From NCBI GenBank assembly GCA_030710605.1, contig CP092863.1, positions 61,983,899 to 62,047,898 of the forward strand: 64,000 nt of DNA, written 5' to 3'. Within the stretch, counting starts at the first letter, position 1. Each line of letters starts with the position of its first letter. The notes under the pieces were generated by a model. That model worked only from the letters and a program-made list of their open reading frames with translations. It was not told the DNA's origin and made no database searches. This DNA is from Cordylochernes scorpioides. Taxonomy: Eukaryota > Arthropoda > Arachnida > Pseudoscorpiones > Chernetidae. The translations under genes were made by a program, and so were the position numbers. Of this stretch, positions 13,001 to 22,474 are shown in pieces.

Positions 13001-14828
13001 CTAAAAAAAAATATATATATATATAATGTATTTGTCGCGCATAATCTAAAATAGAATTATAAATTATGATGTGGGTTAACTGTACAAACTTACTCGAAAG
13101 CCTGTCCATAGGAGTAGAAGTTGAGCTTGTTGGAGCCCATGGTGGTGATGTTGTTGACCAGGCAGCGGACATCTTCAATGAAGTCATAGGTGGTGTGGGC
13201 ATACTCGAACCATTGGGCGTCGAGCTACAATACCACACAACCATATTATTAAATTCTCCAATGGTAGAAGTGAATTAATTTCTAATTTCACAATGATCAG
13301 ATTTAAAGGAAAATCAATATATTACACTTTAGAAACAAAGAAGTTGGAAGTATTATAAAATTCACCCTTCCCAAGACCTGTTAACTGCCTCAAAGTGGCG
13401 GGGGGTGACCCTGGCGGGACAGGTGAAGTATCTGGAGTTCTGAACTTCTGGTAGGGCCACCCAAAGCACGAAGACTGTCCCACTATGTCCAGCTAAATGT
13501 TAACAGTCGTATGTTAACAGTCGTAACCTACATCAGATGTCCCATCACTTTTCCAAAGTTATCGAAAAAGACAAAACTATAATACTAGTAAATATGATGG
13601 AAAGAAATAAAATGAGGTTATACTTTATATCTCACACACAAAAGGGAAGTAAAATAATTTTAATTTAGGTAACCATTGTGTGTTTAGTTGAAATTTACTA
13701 TATATATATTGCAAAAAAGTGAACTGAAGTCTTGTTCTTCGCAAGCACGAGACCCTAACAAACATCTGTTAAGATACCTTGACTGATTTAATTCAATATT
13801 TCACTCATATAATTGAAGCTGATCCAAAGATATTCTAGCCTACAGTAATACAGTTTGGGCTAGTGACACCAATGATAGATGATAAACGAGATAATCAGCT
13901 CTTACTATTTATTCTTTCTTAATGTATGGAGGTAAAAACAGCATCGTCGACAGTTAGAGACTTAAGGCCTTTATTTCGCTCACAGATATCTAAGAAAATG
14001 AAATATCTAACATATGTCTCAAATCAGATTAGATTAGTATGTGAAAATCAAAATACTGTTGATTTTTTACATTAAGAACATTAAGTCAAAGCATCTTGTA
14101 CTTCGAACCCTGTTCGAGGAACACTGTTTAAGGGAAAGGTCGACAAGCAGAAACTTCGATTTGTACTATAAATCTAATGTATATAACCTGGCTAATATAA
14201 GTCTCAACAAAAATGCACATCAGTAGGCTTTTTCCAATATGAACAGTGTGGATTAGGGCACAAAATTCTGAAAACTTAAAGTGAGGATTTGAAGATATGT
14301 TTTTAGTCACACATTTCTCACTGCAAACCCTGCAACTGACCCTTATCATTAATGGCTGCCAACTAGAGAATCACTATATGCTTATATGTCTGCTGTAAGA
14401 TAATTTGCCTCCTCTCTAGGTAAATTGAACTTTTATTATAACCAGAAATATCATGGTAAAATATATGTTTCTATGAGAATTATTTTATTTACATTGAAGA
14501 ATTATATAAGATACTTATCCTCAGTGGCAGTATTTTGTTACAATTTGTATTTCAGAGGGTTCTATCTTGATTATTTATCGTCTCTACAATATTGATACAA
14601 TATTATTTAGGTTCAATTGAGGAAAGAAATTTATCAGATTGTTGAGACTTTACTATATGAAATTATTTTACAAATAGAGAAATATTCTCCATTTAATCTC
14701 CCATTTGGTGAGGCTATACTCACGGAGTCGTAGGACACGGAGACTTCCTGGTCGTCGATACGAGGGCAGGAAGGTGTGGAGGCCGCAGCGGCTCCCAGGG
14801 TGAGGAGGGTCAGAAGGAGGACGTACAT
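8233..14828 (-). CDS. ApoD-like secreted lipocalin, gene B (complete, 5 exons)
   Basis: Exons: 14724-14828, 13094-13224, 11725-11861, 10212-10310, 8233-8384; 621 nt of coding sequence plus stop, 207 residues. Introns are in phases 0, 2, 1 and 1 with GT/AG borders. Signal peptide 1-17 (MYVLLLTLLTLGAAAAS). DAQWFEYAH at 37-45 replaces the usual lipocalin GxW(Y/F)E. The YKIVEYEPKSHMVLWACTE segment (133-151) matches the ApoD strand TDY...Y-x-C. The last exon has an RVLIHQ helix region and ends ENCDRLPR. Cysteines at 21, 56, 84, 149 and 202; by analogy with ApoD, 21-149 and 56-202 may be disulfides, leaving 84 free. Sequons are at N60 (NIT) and N94 (NGT). Known role of the family: extracellular carriage of small hydrophobic ligands. 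The ligand is not deducible. Introns carry two Helitrons, a MITE and SINEs. Confidence 0.93.
8568..9087 (-). mobile_element. Non-autonomous Helitron in intron 4 of gene B
   Basis: Read on the minus strand it starts TCTCTATATATATAAAATG and ends with the hairpin CCCGAGC-GTT-GCCCGGG, 11 nt and CTAG, flanked by A on the 5' side and T on the 3' side. This is a textbook Helitron insertion between A and T with no target duplication. It is 520 bp and encodes no Rep/helicase. It has the same orientation as the host gene. Confidence 0.75.
9111..9698. repeat. 195-bp tandem repeat, three copies
   Basis: Units begin at about 9111, 9307 and 9502 and differ by only a few substitutions. Each includes the Helitron 3' hairpin sequence, so the terminal hairpin itself has been triplicated. 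Confidence 0.8.
9979..10020. repeat. (TA)n microsatellite
   Basis: About 20 uninterrupted TA dinucleotides at the 5' end of the Helitron 9106-10022, probably grown from its natural TCTATATAT terminus. Confidence 0.9.
11390..11590 (-). mobile_element. tRNA-Ile-type SINE, nearly full body
   Basis: It carries the blocks CGGCTTATGATTGTAAAACG, AAGGAGAAATAACGACTATT and GATGAAGTATGAAAGGATGA and then GTGTCCAGGGATGGGA, the 3' edge of the tRNA-like head. It stops inside the head. It is close to gene B exon 3, in intron 3. Confidence 0.6.
11961..12137. mobile_element. MITE with TA target duplication
   Basis: The ends CAGTTAAACCTGTCTATAGC and its inverse (GCTATAGACAGGTGTCACTG) form TIRs of about 24 bp with two mismatches; both sides are flanked by TA. 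It is 177 bp and non-coding. The CAGT terminus and TA duplication suggest a pogo/Tc1-mariner relative. It lies in intron 2 of gene B. Confidence 0.7.
12441..12539. repeat. Near-perfect hairpin (foldback)
   Basis: Arms 12441-12475 and 12504-12539 are inverted repeats with one or two mismatches around a 28-bp loop; the arm core is TATAGACGCGTATGATTCTT. It could be a short MITE or a processed hairpin transcript. It is inside intron 2 of gene B. Confidence 0.7.
12712..13009 (+). mobile_element. tRNA-derived SINE, full length, copy 1
   Basis: The head has an A-box-like TGGCCTAAACC and a B box GGTTTGATTCC (GGTTCGATTCC in the other copy). A 220-bp body follows and it ends GGGATAAGCT plus a short A run. 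It is about 300 bp. The same family occurs at 33508-33821 and as 3' fragments near 27900 and 50330. It sits in intron 2 of gene B. Confidence 0.75.
13365..13560. other. GC-rich patch in intron 1 of gene B, unidentified
   Basis: About 200 bp of GC-rich sequence in AT-rich surroundings, with a 14-bp motif ATGTTAACAGTCGT in near-tandem duplicate at its right edge. It reads like a retroelement fragment, but no frame or RNA family was recognised. The remainder of intron 1 (13560-14720) shows nothing else. Confidence 0.3.
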
Positions 14829-14860
14829 TGTGGTGTGGGGATGGTCCTGTGGTGTCGGCA

Positions 14861-14960
14861 TTTATAGCAGACGGTGGTGTGTGGGCGGAGAGAACAACAA
14901 CATTGTTTGGCTGCCACAACACCACCTCGCTGACAATAGAAACATAGAAATAATAATCGA
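14861..14960 (-). promoter_or_regulatory. TATA promoter and conserved upstream block of gene B
   Basis: TATAAA (complement of 14861-14866) sits 38 nt upstream of the ATG. The next 90 bp (CCGCCCACACACC, GTTGTTGTTCTC, GGCAGCCAAACAATG, AGCGAGGTGGTGTTGTGGCA) are almost identical in genes C and D, far above the background of the flanks. An in-frame ATG overlaps the TATA box itself (TATAAATG) and so should lie upstream of the transcript start. Confidence 0.75.
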
Positions 14961-14999
14961 CTTATTTACCATTGAAAAATTATTAATAATGTCATGTTT

Positions 15000-16089
15000 C
15001 ATATATTGAAAAATATTTTTGAAACAAACAAAACATTTTATTTAAATAAATTCCTGTGAAACATGTGAGATTAATTAATGAAATTATAGTTAAAACTCTA
15101 GTTACTTAATGAAATAATATAATACAATATAATATGCGGCTTGTGTTTGTAAAACGACATTTGAAAACTATACCGCATGTGTTTCTTTTGAACGAAAAAT
15201 CCAAATTTATTTTAAGAAGAAATAATGATTATTTCTAACCTTAGAGATAATGTATGAAAGGATGAATTGTGAAGAGTAATGATAAATATAGAGTGGTTAT
15301 ATAAACAAAATAATAAACTCAATTAAAATTGATTGGAATGAACGAGAAAAGGCGCTTATAGGAAAAAGTTCAAAGGAGGTCGAACTCTAAAATATAAAAC
15401 ACATCGTAAAAATCAAAAATGTATTTTTGATGAGAAAAACCCCTTAATTTTTTATATTCTTTAAGTTTAAGTCCTATTCTAAAACTTTTTACCTGTAGAA
15501 GGGTCCTTTAAAACCCGAAATCTTGTAAACTCGTTAAAAGTGTAATTAAGAAACCTCGGAAATTTATATTTGATCAATCTAATTGATACATATGATTATA
15601 ATTCTAATACATTCTTTAAATTATTATATTTCATTCTTAGCAATTCTTACTATTGTTCTTACTAAACTATTAGACTTTATACCACTTCTGTAATATCAGT
15701 TTTTGTAACCCAAAAATGCTCATTTAAAGAAAAATAGAGTTTTGGCATTTTGAAATATACACCTGCTACCCGACTAAAATAGTGTATAGCCATCATTTAG
15801 TTTCACCATGTCCTCATTGCAATGATAGCCATAAATATACATTCACCTCGCCCAGCGTAAGCTATTTACACCCTTATTTTATTCCACAAATCAGTTAATT
15901 ATAACAACGTCACTTTCAGAAAGAAAAACTCTTGACTTTCAAACACAAATTGCAAATATCTCGCCCTCATATCTTTTTCCATTGCCTTCACCTGTACCTA
16001 AACTATTGACCACAGCAAATCTTATACATACCTCCATGGGATCGCCATAGCCCAGCGCTAATATACAGAACTCTCAATAGAAGATTCAG
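15000..16089. other. Intergenic AT-rich DNA, one SINE body
   Basis: A tRNA-Ile-type SINE body lacking its head lies at about 15117-15285 (minus). Short runs around 15490 (AGAAGGGTCC, AAAACCCG) resemble Penelope-type end sequences but are too decayed to define. No gene was seen. Confidence 0.45.
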
Positions 16090-16199
16090 GAGGCCCAGCC
16101 TTTGCACTGCGGTTAGGTTGACTATGGTCACTTACCCAAACTGGGATAGCTGAGGCGCGTAATATTTGGTAGTGGGAACTAGGTAAGCGCTCTCCCCTT
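16090..16199 (+). pseudogene. U1 snRNA-derived retropseudogene (3' half)
   Basis: The segment CAGCCTTTGCACTGCGGTTA, then GTTGACTATGG, then GCGTAATATTTGGTAGTGGG and GCGCTCTCCCC follows the order of the U1 snRNA 3' half, including the Sm-type site AATATTTGG (16161-16169) and the terminal stem. The 5' half, with the ACUUACCUG splice-site-pairing sequence, is not convincingly present. An A run follows at 16201. It is therefore a truncated, probably LINE-mobilised copy rather than a working gene. Confidence 0.65.
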
Positions 16200-17256
16200 T
16201 AAAAAAAATAAACAAGAGAAGAAAAGAATAGGAGATTCAATACCCGTCAGGCATTCCAACATAATACGCCATGGTACCATTTAAAAAGAGAATCAAGAGA
16301 GCCTACTACCCTCACCATGCCAACCATTGTAATGATCATCACTATTCCCTCATCATATCTTATGAATCTTGCAATCCCAATAAAGTTAAATTTCCACAGA
16401 GATCACCTTCCAAATCAAAAGGTTTAAACCCCCCCCAAACTTATCACCATTCAATCACCTACCCGCAGACCTTTTTCCAAGCAATCAAATAACCGCCATA
16501 TTTTTTCCCAGACCAATTGAGCCGTGCCTACATTTAACACCAGATACTTTTAACGATTTTTAACACCCTAATTGACTTTAATACTTCATTGAAACCATAA
16601 CTTTCAAAACAACACATCTAGAAGAAAATTATTTGAATTCTTCTTTCTCATCAAAACTTGCATCGAATAATCATGTAAATCACAAATTTCCCAGCACACT
16701 CAAGCCATATCAAGAATATATATTTCATGCAAGTTGCCTAAATGGTCAGCCGTCATATCATACCATAAAGTTCCTAGTTATAGCAGAAGTCGACACACGC
16801 TCTCACGCGCGCTGCCCCTCCTGGCAAAAGGACCTCAATCGTGCTATCTTCTGATTTTCACTTCCTCTCATACCTCACTTGTGATATAACTTAGGCTACA
16901 CTTCCCAATAAATTACACACTTTCTAATTCTTCAAATCACACTTTTAGGCACATATACTATTGTACATAATAGTTACAAATTTATATAATAAATATGAAG
17001 TCTTTGTGATTAGTATCATTATATTATTTCATTTATTTATCATAATTTTATTATTATATATTTATTTCCAAGATCATAGTCTTTGACGAGTTATTATTTG
17101 TTTTCGACTCGCGCATCAGATGTAATAAATTCGAAAAATTGCATGAGAACGCCCTTGCAACCTCAGAACAATTTTTAACGCCTTGCCAAATGCATATTTT
17201 CATTTATTTCTCCTGACGAAAACAAAACAATTTTAAAAAATAACAGTGAGCTTCCA
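16200..17256. other. Intergenic DNA, no gene recognised
   Basis: The sequence is biased to C and A on the plus strand and has only short open frames of about 73 codons. It probably contains very old Penelope debris, but no motif is secure. Confidence 0.4.
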
Positions 17257-17466
17257 GGGAAAAGTTTCTTTTAAAAATATTTTTTACTTAAAATTATCTC
17301 AAGCTTTCGGGCAAGTAAGCCCTTCTACGGGAGAAAATATTTTACATCATTAATACGCCAATAAAATAAGATTTAAAATTGAATTTCTCCCGTAGAAGGG
17401 CTTACTTACCCGAAAGCTTGAGAGATTTTTAAATAAAAAAAATATTTTTAAAAGAATCTTTTACCC
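17257..17466. mobile_element. Inverted pair of Penelope-type end repeats
   Basis: Arms 17257-17336 and 17384-17466 are inverted copies. Each contains CCCGTAGAAGGGC...CCCGAAAGCTTG, the same layout as CCTGTCGAAGGGCGG...CCCGAAAGCTTG in the terminal repeat of the intact Penelope element at 57959-62347. The pair lies upstream of a decayed Penelope open frame. This is probably an inverted-junction remnant. Confidence 0.5.
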
Positions 17467-18195
17467 GGAGGCTTACTTTTCTTATTTTAATTTTGATTCA
17501 AGGGATTATTTTTCGGACAAAATAATTTTGTTGAAACGTTGTGAAAATAAAACTCTAACTGACAAAAGTTTCTATTTTTTAACAGAAACATATACTAATA
17601 TTCCTCACAAAATGAAAATTACCACCAGGTTCAAGTTTTATCTCCCTCCTATTTGTTAATAATATAATCATCTCTCTTCTCACACACAAAATTATAAATA
17701 AAATACAATCAGTTATAAGGAATTGTTTTTTTTTCATACCATGACCATACACAAGCTTTCAGGCATAACAGCTGTTTTACAAGTAAATTTACGATTCAAA
17801 AACTTGAAAATTAAATAATTCCATATATACACACAAAAAGGTTGGAAAACTCCTCATGAAAACCTCATTTTGAATCTAAAATGATGGATATTCTCTCTGA
17901 TAACTCTACCTTTGTTCCCATAACAGAAGCAGACAAACTTCAAAAATACAATAATATAAAATATGAGAGTTGGATATGCAAATACTAATTAACATAACAT
18001 CGTAAAATCATAAAAACTATAGATTACCATTTAAAACTAATGCGATATTGAGACTATGAGTGATAAAAATACAAATCATATTGAGTTTTATACACCGAAT
18101 AAATATTAATGGCAGGGCAAAAAAGTAAAAATTATGTTGGGAAGACGGAAATTACTTAAGGTATAAGATTCCGAAATTATATTATTATATTTAAT

Positions 18196-18356
18196 AAAAA
18201 AAGGCATATATTGGATCAAAATATCATTTAATCTACCAATATTTCAGTTAGCTGAAAGCCAACCTTTATCAAAGTATTATAACATATTAAGTTGACGTTC
18301 AGCCAACTGAAATATTGGTAAAATAAATTATATTTTGATCCAATATATGCCTTTTT
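18196..18356. repeat. Foldback with hammerhead-like sequence at the centre
   Basis: Arms 18196-18256 and 18299-18356 are inverted repeats, beginning AAAAAGGCATATATTGGATC. Read on the minus strand the centre is TTTGATAAAGGTTGGC...AACTGAAATATTGG, similar in order to a decayed hammerhead core (CTGATGA-stem-GAAAC). It probably represents two Penelope ends in inverse contact. Confidence 0.45.
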
Positions 18357-18752
18357 AATTAAAGATTTATTCATGGATTGCTCTATTTTCAAAACCTCTA
18401 AATATATATTGCAATTATCCTGATTGATATAACGTATCTAAATATTTGCAATTATATAAAAATTGAAAAAAAAAAATATTTAATGATAGAAAAGACCCTC
18501 ATGAAAACCTCATTTTGAATCTAAAATGATGGATATTCTTTCTGATAACTCTACCTTTGTTCTCATAATGGAAACAGACAAATTTGAAGCCTACCATAAT
18601 TTCAAAAAAGCTCTCTTAGACCAAAAAATATACAATCATATTACACCTGAGGATTAGAAACTCTTTATATAAAACCTTACCGCGGATGACTACATATATA
18701 GATTGCCCAAATTACACAAGCCCAATATCCCAATATGCCCTATTGTAAGCCT

Positions 18753-18827
18753 TTGCGCAGAGGCGATGTCGTGGCCGGCGGGAAGCTTCCGAGGCGCAAT
18801 TGTTGCTAGTTTAAAACTTTACTCCTT
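18753..18827 (+). pseudogene. U4 snRNA 5'-half retropseudogene
   Basis: TTGCGCAGAGGCGATGTCGT, CCGAGGCGCAATTGTTGCTA and AAAACTTT follow the first 75 nt of U4 snRNA (stem II and 5' stem-loop). The insert is bracketed by a perfect 10-bp direct repeat, TTGTAAGCCT, at 18743-18752 and 18828-18837, as expected for LINE-driven retrotransposition of a 3'-truncated snRNA. It interrupts the decayed Penelope reverse transcriptase directly after its PIVS motif. Confidence 0.8.
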
Positions 18828-18843
18828 TTGTAAGCCTAACAAA

Positions 18844-18943
18844 NNNNNNNNNNNNNNNNNNNNNNNNNNNNNNNNNNNNNNNNNNNNNNNNNNNNNNNNN
18901 NNNNNNNNNNNNNNNNNNNNNNNNNNNNNNNNNNNNNNNNNNN
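18844..18943. other. assembly gap (100 N)
   Basis: Exactly 100 N. The Penelope frame resumes beyond it with SPAALWPN, corresponding to SPTAPLSRF in the intact element. Confidence 0.99.
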
Positions 18944-19225
18944 GATCACCAGCAGCCCTGTGGCCAAATATTTAACTTATTTATTCTCCCCATTACTGAA
19001 ACAATAAAACCACATATTTTCGCTACACAACACCCAAGATTTCCATGATAATTTATGTAAACTATCACCTGATCCCAACAACATAATGTGATCACAGGAC
19101 ATTATTTCATTATTCTTAAATCTTCCCCAGCAGTTAATCAAAGACTGTTTAAGTACCTTCCTCTCTGATGTACAGATAGATGCTTCCATTGTACAATCAA
19201 TAGAAAACATAACTGATATTTATTA

Positions 19226-19482
19226 TAATACAATATAATGCGGCTTATGATTGTATAACGACGTTTGACAAATTCTACCGCAAATGTTTCTTTTGGACGA
19301 AAAATCGTCATTTATTTTAAGGAGAAATAACGACTATTTCTATCCTTTGGAATGAAGTATGAAAGGATAAATTGTGAAGAGTAATGATGAACGAAAAAAT
19401 CAAAGTGTCCAGGGATGGGAAACAAACCCTCAGTGTACCGCTTATCGGGCAGATGCCATGTCCACTAGGTTACCCTGGACAT
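19226..19482 (-). mobile_element. tRNA-Ile-type SINE with complete head
   Basis: Read on the minus strand, 19480-19406 folds like a tRNA: acceptor stem GTCCAGG/CCTGGAC (7 bp), an A-box region TAACCTAGTGGACATGG, an anticodon arm with GAT and a weak T arm GGGTTTGTTTCCC. A body of 180 bp follows, ending near TAATACAATATAATGCGG. It is the only headed copy among four in the window. It is inserted in the decayed Penelope element. Confidence 0.7.
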
Positions 19483-20074
19483 ATTTTTCCGTTCGTAAAT
19501 AATATATAAAGTTATTTGTCTAATATGACGAATAACTTAATTTTTAAAACTCAAGCTTATTGTCAAATACGAGGTTTTCCTAATGGGAAACCCGTTTTCA
19601 ACCATTGCAGCTGAATTAGTAATGATCTGGATTGACAATTTAATCAATGACAAGCTTAATACCGACATAGACTTTTTGCGTCGTTATTTCGATGAAATAT
19701 TTATGTTTGCGACAGGAACTTACTGGATGCAATATTAGCCTCTCTCAATAATAACCATAGTGTCATGTCCTTTACCATTGAAAAATCACAAAACCAGGTT
19801 ATTCAGTTCTTAGACACTTTAATAATTCACACTTCTACCAGTTACTACACCACTATGTTTTACGAAAAGGAATTCCTTCCCAACTACACACATACTGCTG
19901 CCCTCCTTCCCACAAAATTAGCATCAAAAACACTATCAGAACGCATTTACACCAACTGTTTTCTTCTACTTTTATAATTAATAGAAAAACTTAAAATAAG
20001 CAAACATTTTAATTCTGCTAGCTATCCAACATCCTTTATTTAAAAACATTTTTATATTATCTATCTACAGCAAG

Positions 20075-20242
20075 AAACACTCCTCCATACCAGGATTCGG
20101 CAAACTTTTGAGTCGGAAGAGTCAAAAATTTGCCAATTCCTGGTATAGTGGAGTGTTTATAGTATATAAAGAGCCGCAGCTTCACATCCAAAGAGTCGCA
20201 TGTGGCTCGCGAGCCGCAGTTTGTCGGCCCTTGCTCTATACC
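20075..20242. mobile_element. Hairpin plus hAT-like fragment
   Basis: Arms 20075-20104 and 20129-20158 are inverted (AAACACTCCTCCATACCAGG). Adjoining sequence 20159-20242 reads on the minus strand ACTGCGGCTCGCGAGCCACA then GCGACTCTTTGG, a pattern commonly seen at hAT-type non-autonomous element ends. Both lie inside the decayed Penelope element. The hAT assignment is tentative. Confidence 0.4.
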
Positions 20243-20590
20243 TATCAAATTGTATTATCTCTCTATTGTCCAAACTCACCATCATAGCACGAATATTAAA
20301 AACATGGTGTGTGTGTGTTAACACATATTTATTCCAATTCACTAAGCTTAGCAGACAGATTACCACATAAAATAACTAGAAGTTACACTTCCACTGATCC
20401 CCTCAGCAAAAACAATATTGCATACTCAATATCATGCCTTCAGTGCAAAGCTTAGTATGTGTGAGATAGATGGAGACAATTGACAATTAGCATATTTTTA
20501 TTGACATCTTGTCAATACAGGAAAGTGCACAGTTCGCACTAATTATGAGAAATTAACATGAAAAAACGAAAAATTGATAAATACAATATG

Positions 20591-21223
20591 TTATGTACAA
20601 TGACATTGTACATGGCGCCTCAGCCACCGCTGCAGAGCTTGGTGGAAGATCGATAGCGTGTCTCTAGCGATACCACGTATTTCGCGATCTACGAGGAAAA
20701 CGTATATCGCATGCTTCGCCGATGAGGAGATGGTGATGGCATGGTCCTCGAGGCCCACCGTGAAGATCCAGGACTGCAGGTCCGGCGGCCGCCCGAGGAT
20801 GGAGAACACCTCTCGGATGAGAGGGCGGACGGCACTGCAGGACCAGTAGCGATGGGCCAGCGACAGGTCCTTGAGGGAGCCCGAAGCGATGGCGTCGCCA
20901 GGAACCTGCAAGAACCGACGAGAGGTAGGTTCAGAAGGGTGGGAGTGGACACTACGCGGTGATTCAGGCCCAGGATGGGGGAGGCCTGTTCCCACAACAC
21001 CAGTAAACGGCGACGATGTGGCGGCAGCCAAGCCCCCGAAGACACGGGAGTCATCCAGACTCCAGTCTCCACCAGCCATGAGTAGGCGTTTCGGCCTCCA
21101 ACCCTGTGTGCGGTCTGGACCCCTTGAATCAGGCAATTTGAAACTGAGTCTTGATGTCCAGTAATCCAACTCCACCGACGGACACGAGACAAGCCAGAAC
21201 AGTACCCGGAAGCTAGGCTCCAT
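20591..21223 (-). pseudogene. LINE ORF2 carboxy-terminal fragment
   Basis: A 210-codon open frame, GC-rich unlike its flanks. Its second half, HRYWSCSAVRPLIREVFSIL followed by a hydrophobic segment and HAIYVFLVDREIRGIARDTL, resembles the zinc-binding tail that follows LINE reverse transcriptases. The upstream half is anonymous. It is 5'-truncated, without RT motifs, and inserted within the GIY-YIG portion of the decayed Penelope element. Confidence is moderate because only the tail is recognisable. Confidence 0.5.
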
Positions 21224-21356
21224 AGATGGAGAGAACTGTTCGAAGTAAAATGGCTGAGCACAAAAGATCTGTCAAGAGAAAGGATCCCCATTATCTTGTA
21301 TACCAGCATATCCTTAACACAGGCCATTTATTTAATATTATTAAAGCTTCAAATAA

Positions 21357-21642
21357 CTCCGACTTTGCTGGTCCCAAGCCCGGATGAAAAAGGAGGAGGA
21401 GAAGCAGTAACAAGTTCGCTAAAAAACCTGGCCCGGCTGATAGTACCCTGGGATACAAAATGAGCAGCGTTTGTACTCCATGTTAGGAGTGGCTGCAACA
21501 TGGTGTCTGTTCCTCATGTCAGAGGCGGCCATTTCTTTTGGAGCTAAGTCGGCCTGCCACTGAGTAGTGCTCCCAGTCTTAATAACAAAGGCAGGCGCAT
21601 TCTACTTCACTCAGTCATAATGGTTGTCAAACAGACACCATC
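21357..21642 (-). repeat. Interspersed repeat R, copy 2
   Basis: This is the inverse of the repeat at 7855-8138. It is uninterrupted at the point where copy 3 carries a Helentron, reading GGGCCAGGTTTTTTAGCGAA on the minus strand, so it serves as the empty-site reference. Confidence 0.7.
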
Positions 21643-21965
21643 AAGCTTTACAAGTTTGATACTCTAATATGATTGAGTGTAGATAGGAAAGAAGAAAAAA
21701 ACCTTCAACTCATTACCATGAAATAAGAAAAAAGCACCAGCGCCTAGTACTGTAATATATTCTTACTAAAAAACTCAAAGGCATTATTGGATCTATAGAT
21801 ATTCTTGACTTATATGATAATGTTAATATAATTCTGGATTATCCTAACTATAAGAAATATTCGCGTCTTCCAAACATCAATCATACCCTTTCCCAGTCAA
21901 TAATATTTAATTGGTTTATGATATCAATATAATTTATTCACATAGTCTCAATAAGAAGCCTCCTC

Positions 21966-22455
21966 TCTTTAAAATTATTTATTTATATTTCATGACAAAT
22001 TTTATTTTTTCAGTCGCGGTCTCACGCAATTCTAGCCTTAACTACCCGTTTCATGATTCTTCAAGATGCCTGAAGGACCAGTTTTTTGGTCGTTGAGGTA
22101 CAGCTTGCACCACGCTGATGAGGGCCAACAGCCCGAAACGAGTACGTGGTTAGCTTTTATTGATTAATCAAGAATGGGTAAATGACCAATTTTGGAATAA
22201 ATAGAAATCAACGAGAATAGTTGATATTTATCCCGATAGATGGCGCAAGCCATCATCAACTTTCAGTTGCACGATAAGGAGATTCCTTTTTCATAATTTA
22301 TTTTTTTCAGTTGGCACATTACTCAATTATATTGTGTATACACATATAATAACTTTTTCAATTTCCAAACCTTTGTTCAAAAATAGTTATGACTGTTGGT
22401 ATTGTAGGTGTTTAAAGAAAATTAAGATATGACTCGAAGTTATATGCTAGTGGAG
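21966..22455. other. Intergenic DNA between PLE2-a and gene C
   Basis: Downstream flank of gene C with no recognised feature other than AT-rich sequence. A short GC-richer piece lies near 22080-22140. Confidence 0.4.
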
Positions 22456-22474
22456 TTTATTTGTACGTCTCTCC

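Larger units (their letters stand above)
17852..21965 (+). pseudogene. Decayed Penelope-like element (copy PLE2-a), multiply interrupted
   Basis: Fragments of a reverse transcriptase related to, but distinct from, the intact element at 58 kb appear in order on the plus strand. A RLPKLHKPNIPICPIVS motif is at 18694-18744. GNPFSTIAAE and a YFDEIFMF active-site block (YIDD position) are near 19590-19710. SFTIEKSQNQVIQFLDTLII and FYEKEFLPNYTHT are at 19768-19890. The GIY-YIG start (IAYSISCLQCKA) is near 20416-20450, and a TGHLFNI segment near 21324. Stops and frameshifts abound. A 54-bp block at 17852-17905 is repeated at 18491-18545. Insertions inside it: U4 copy, SINE, small hairpin, LINE tail and repeat R. 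Confidence 0.75.
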
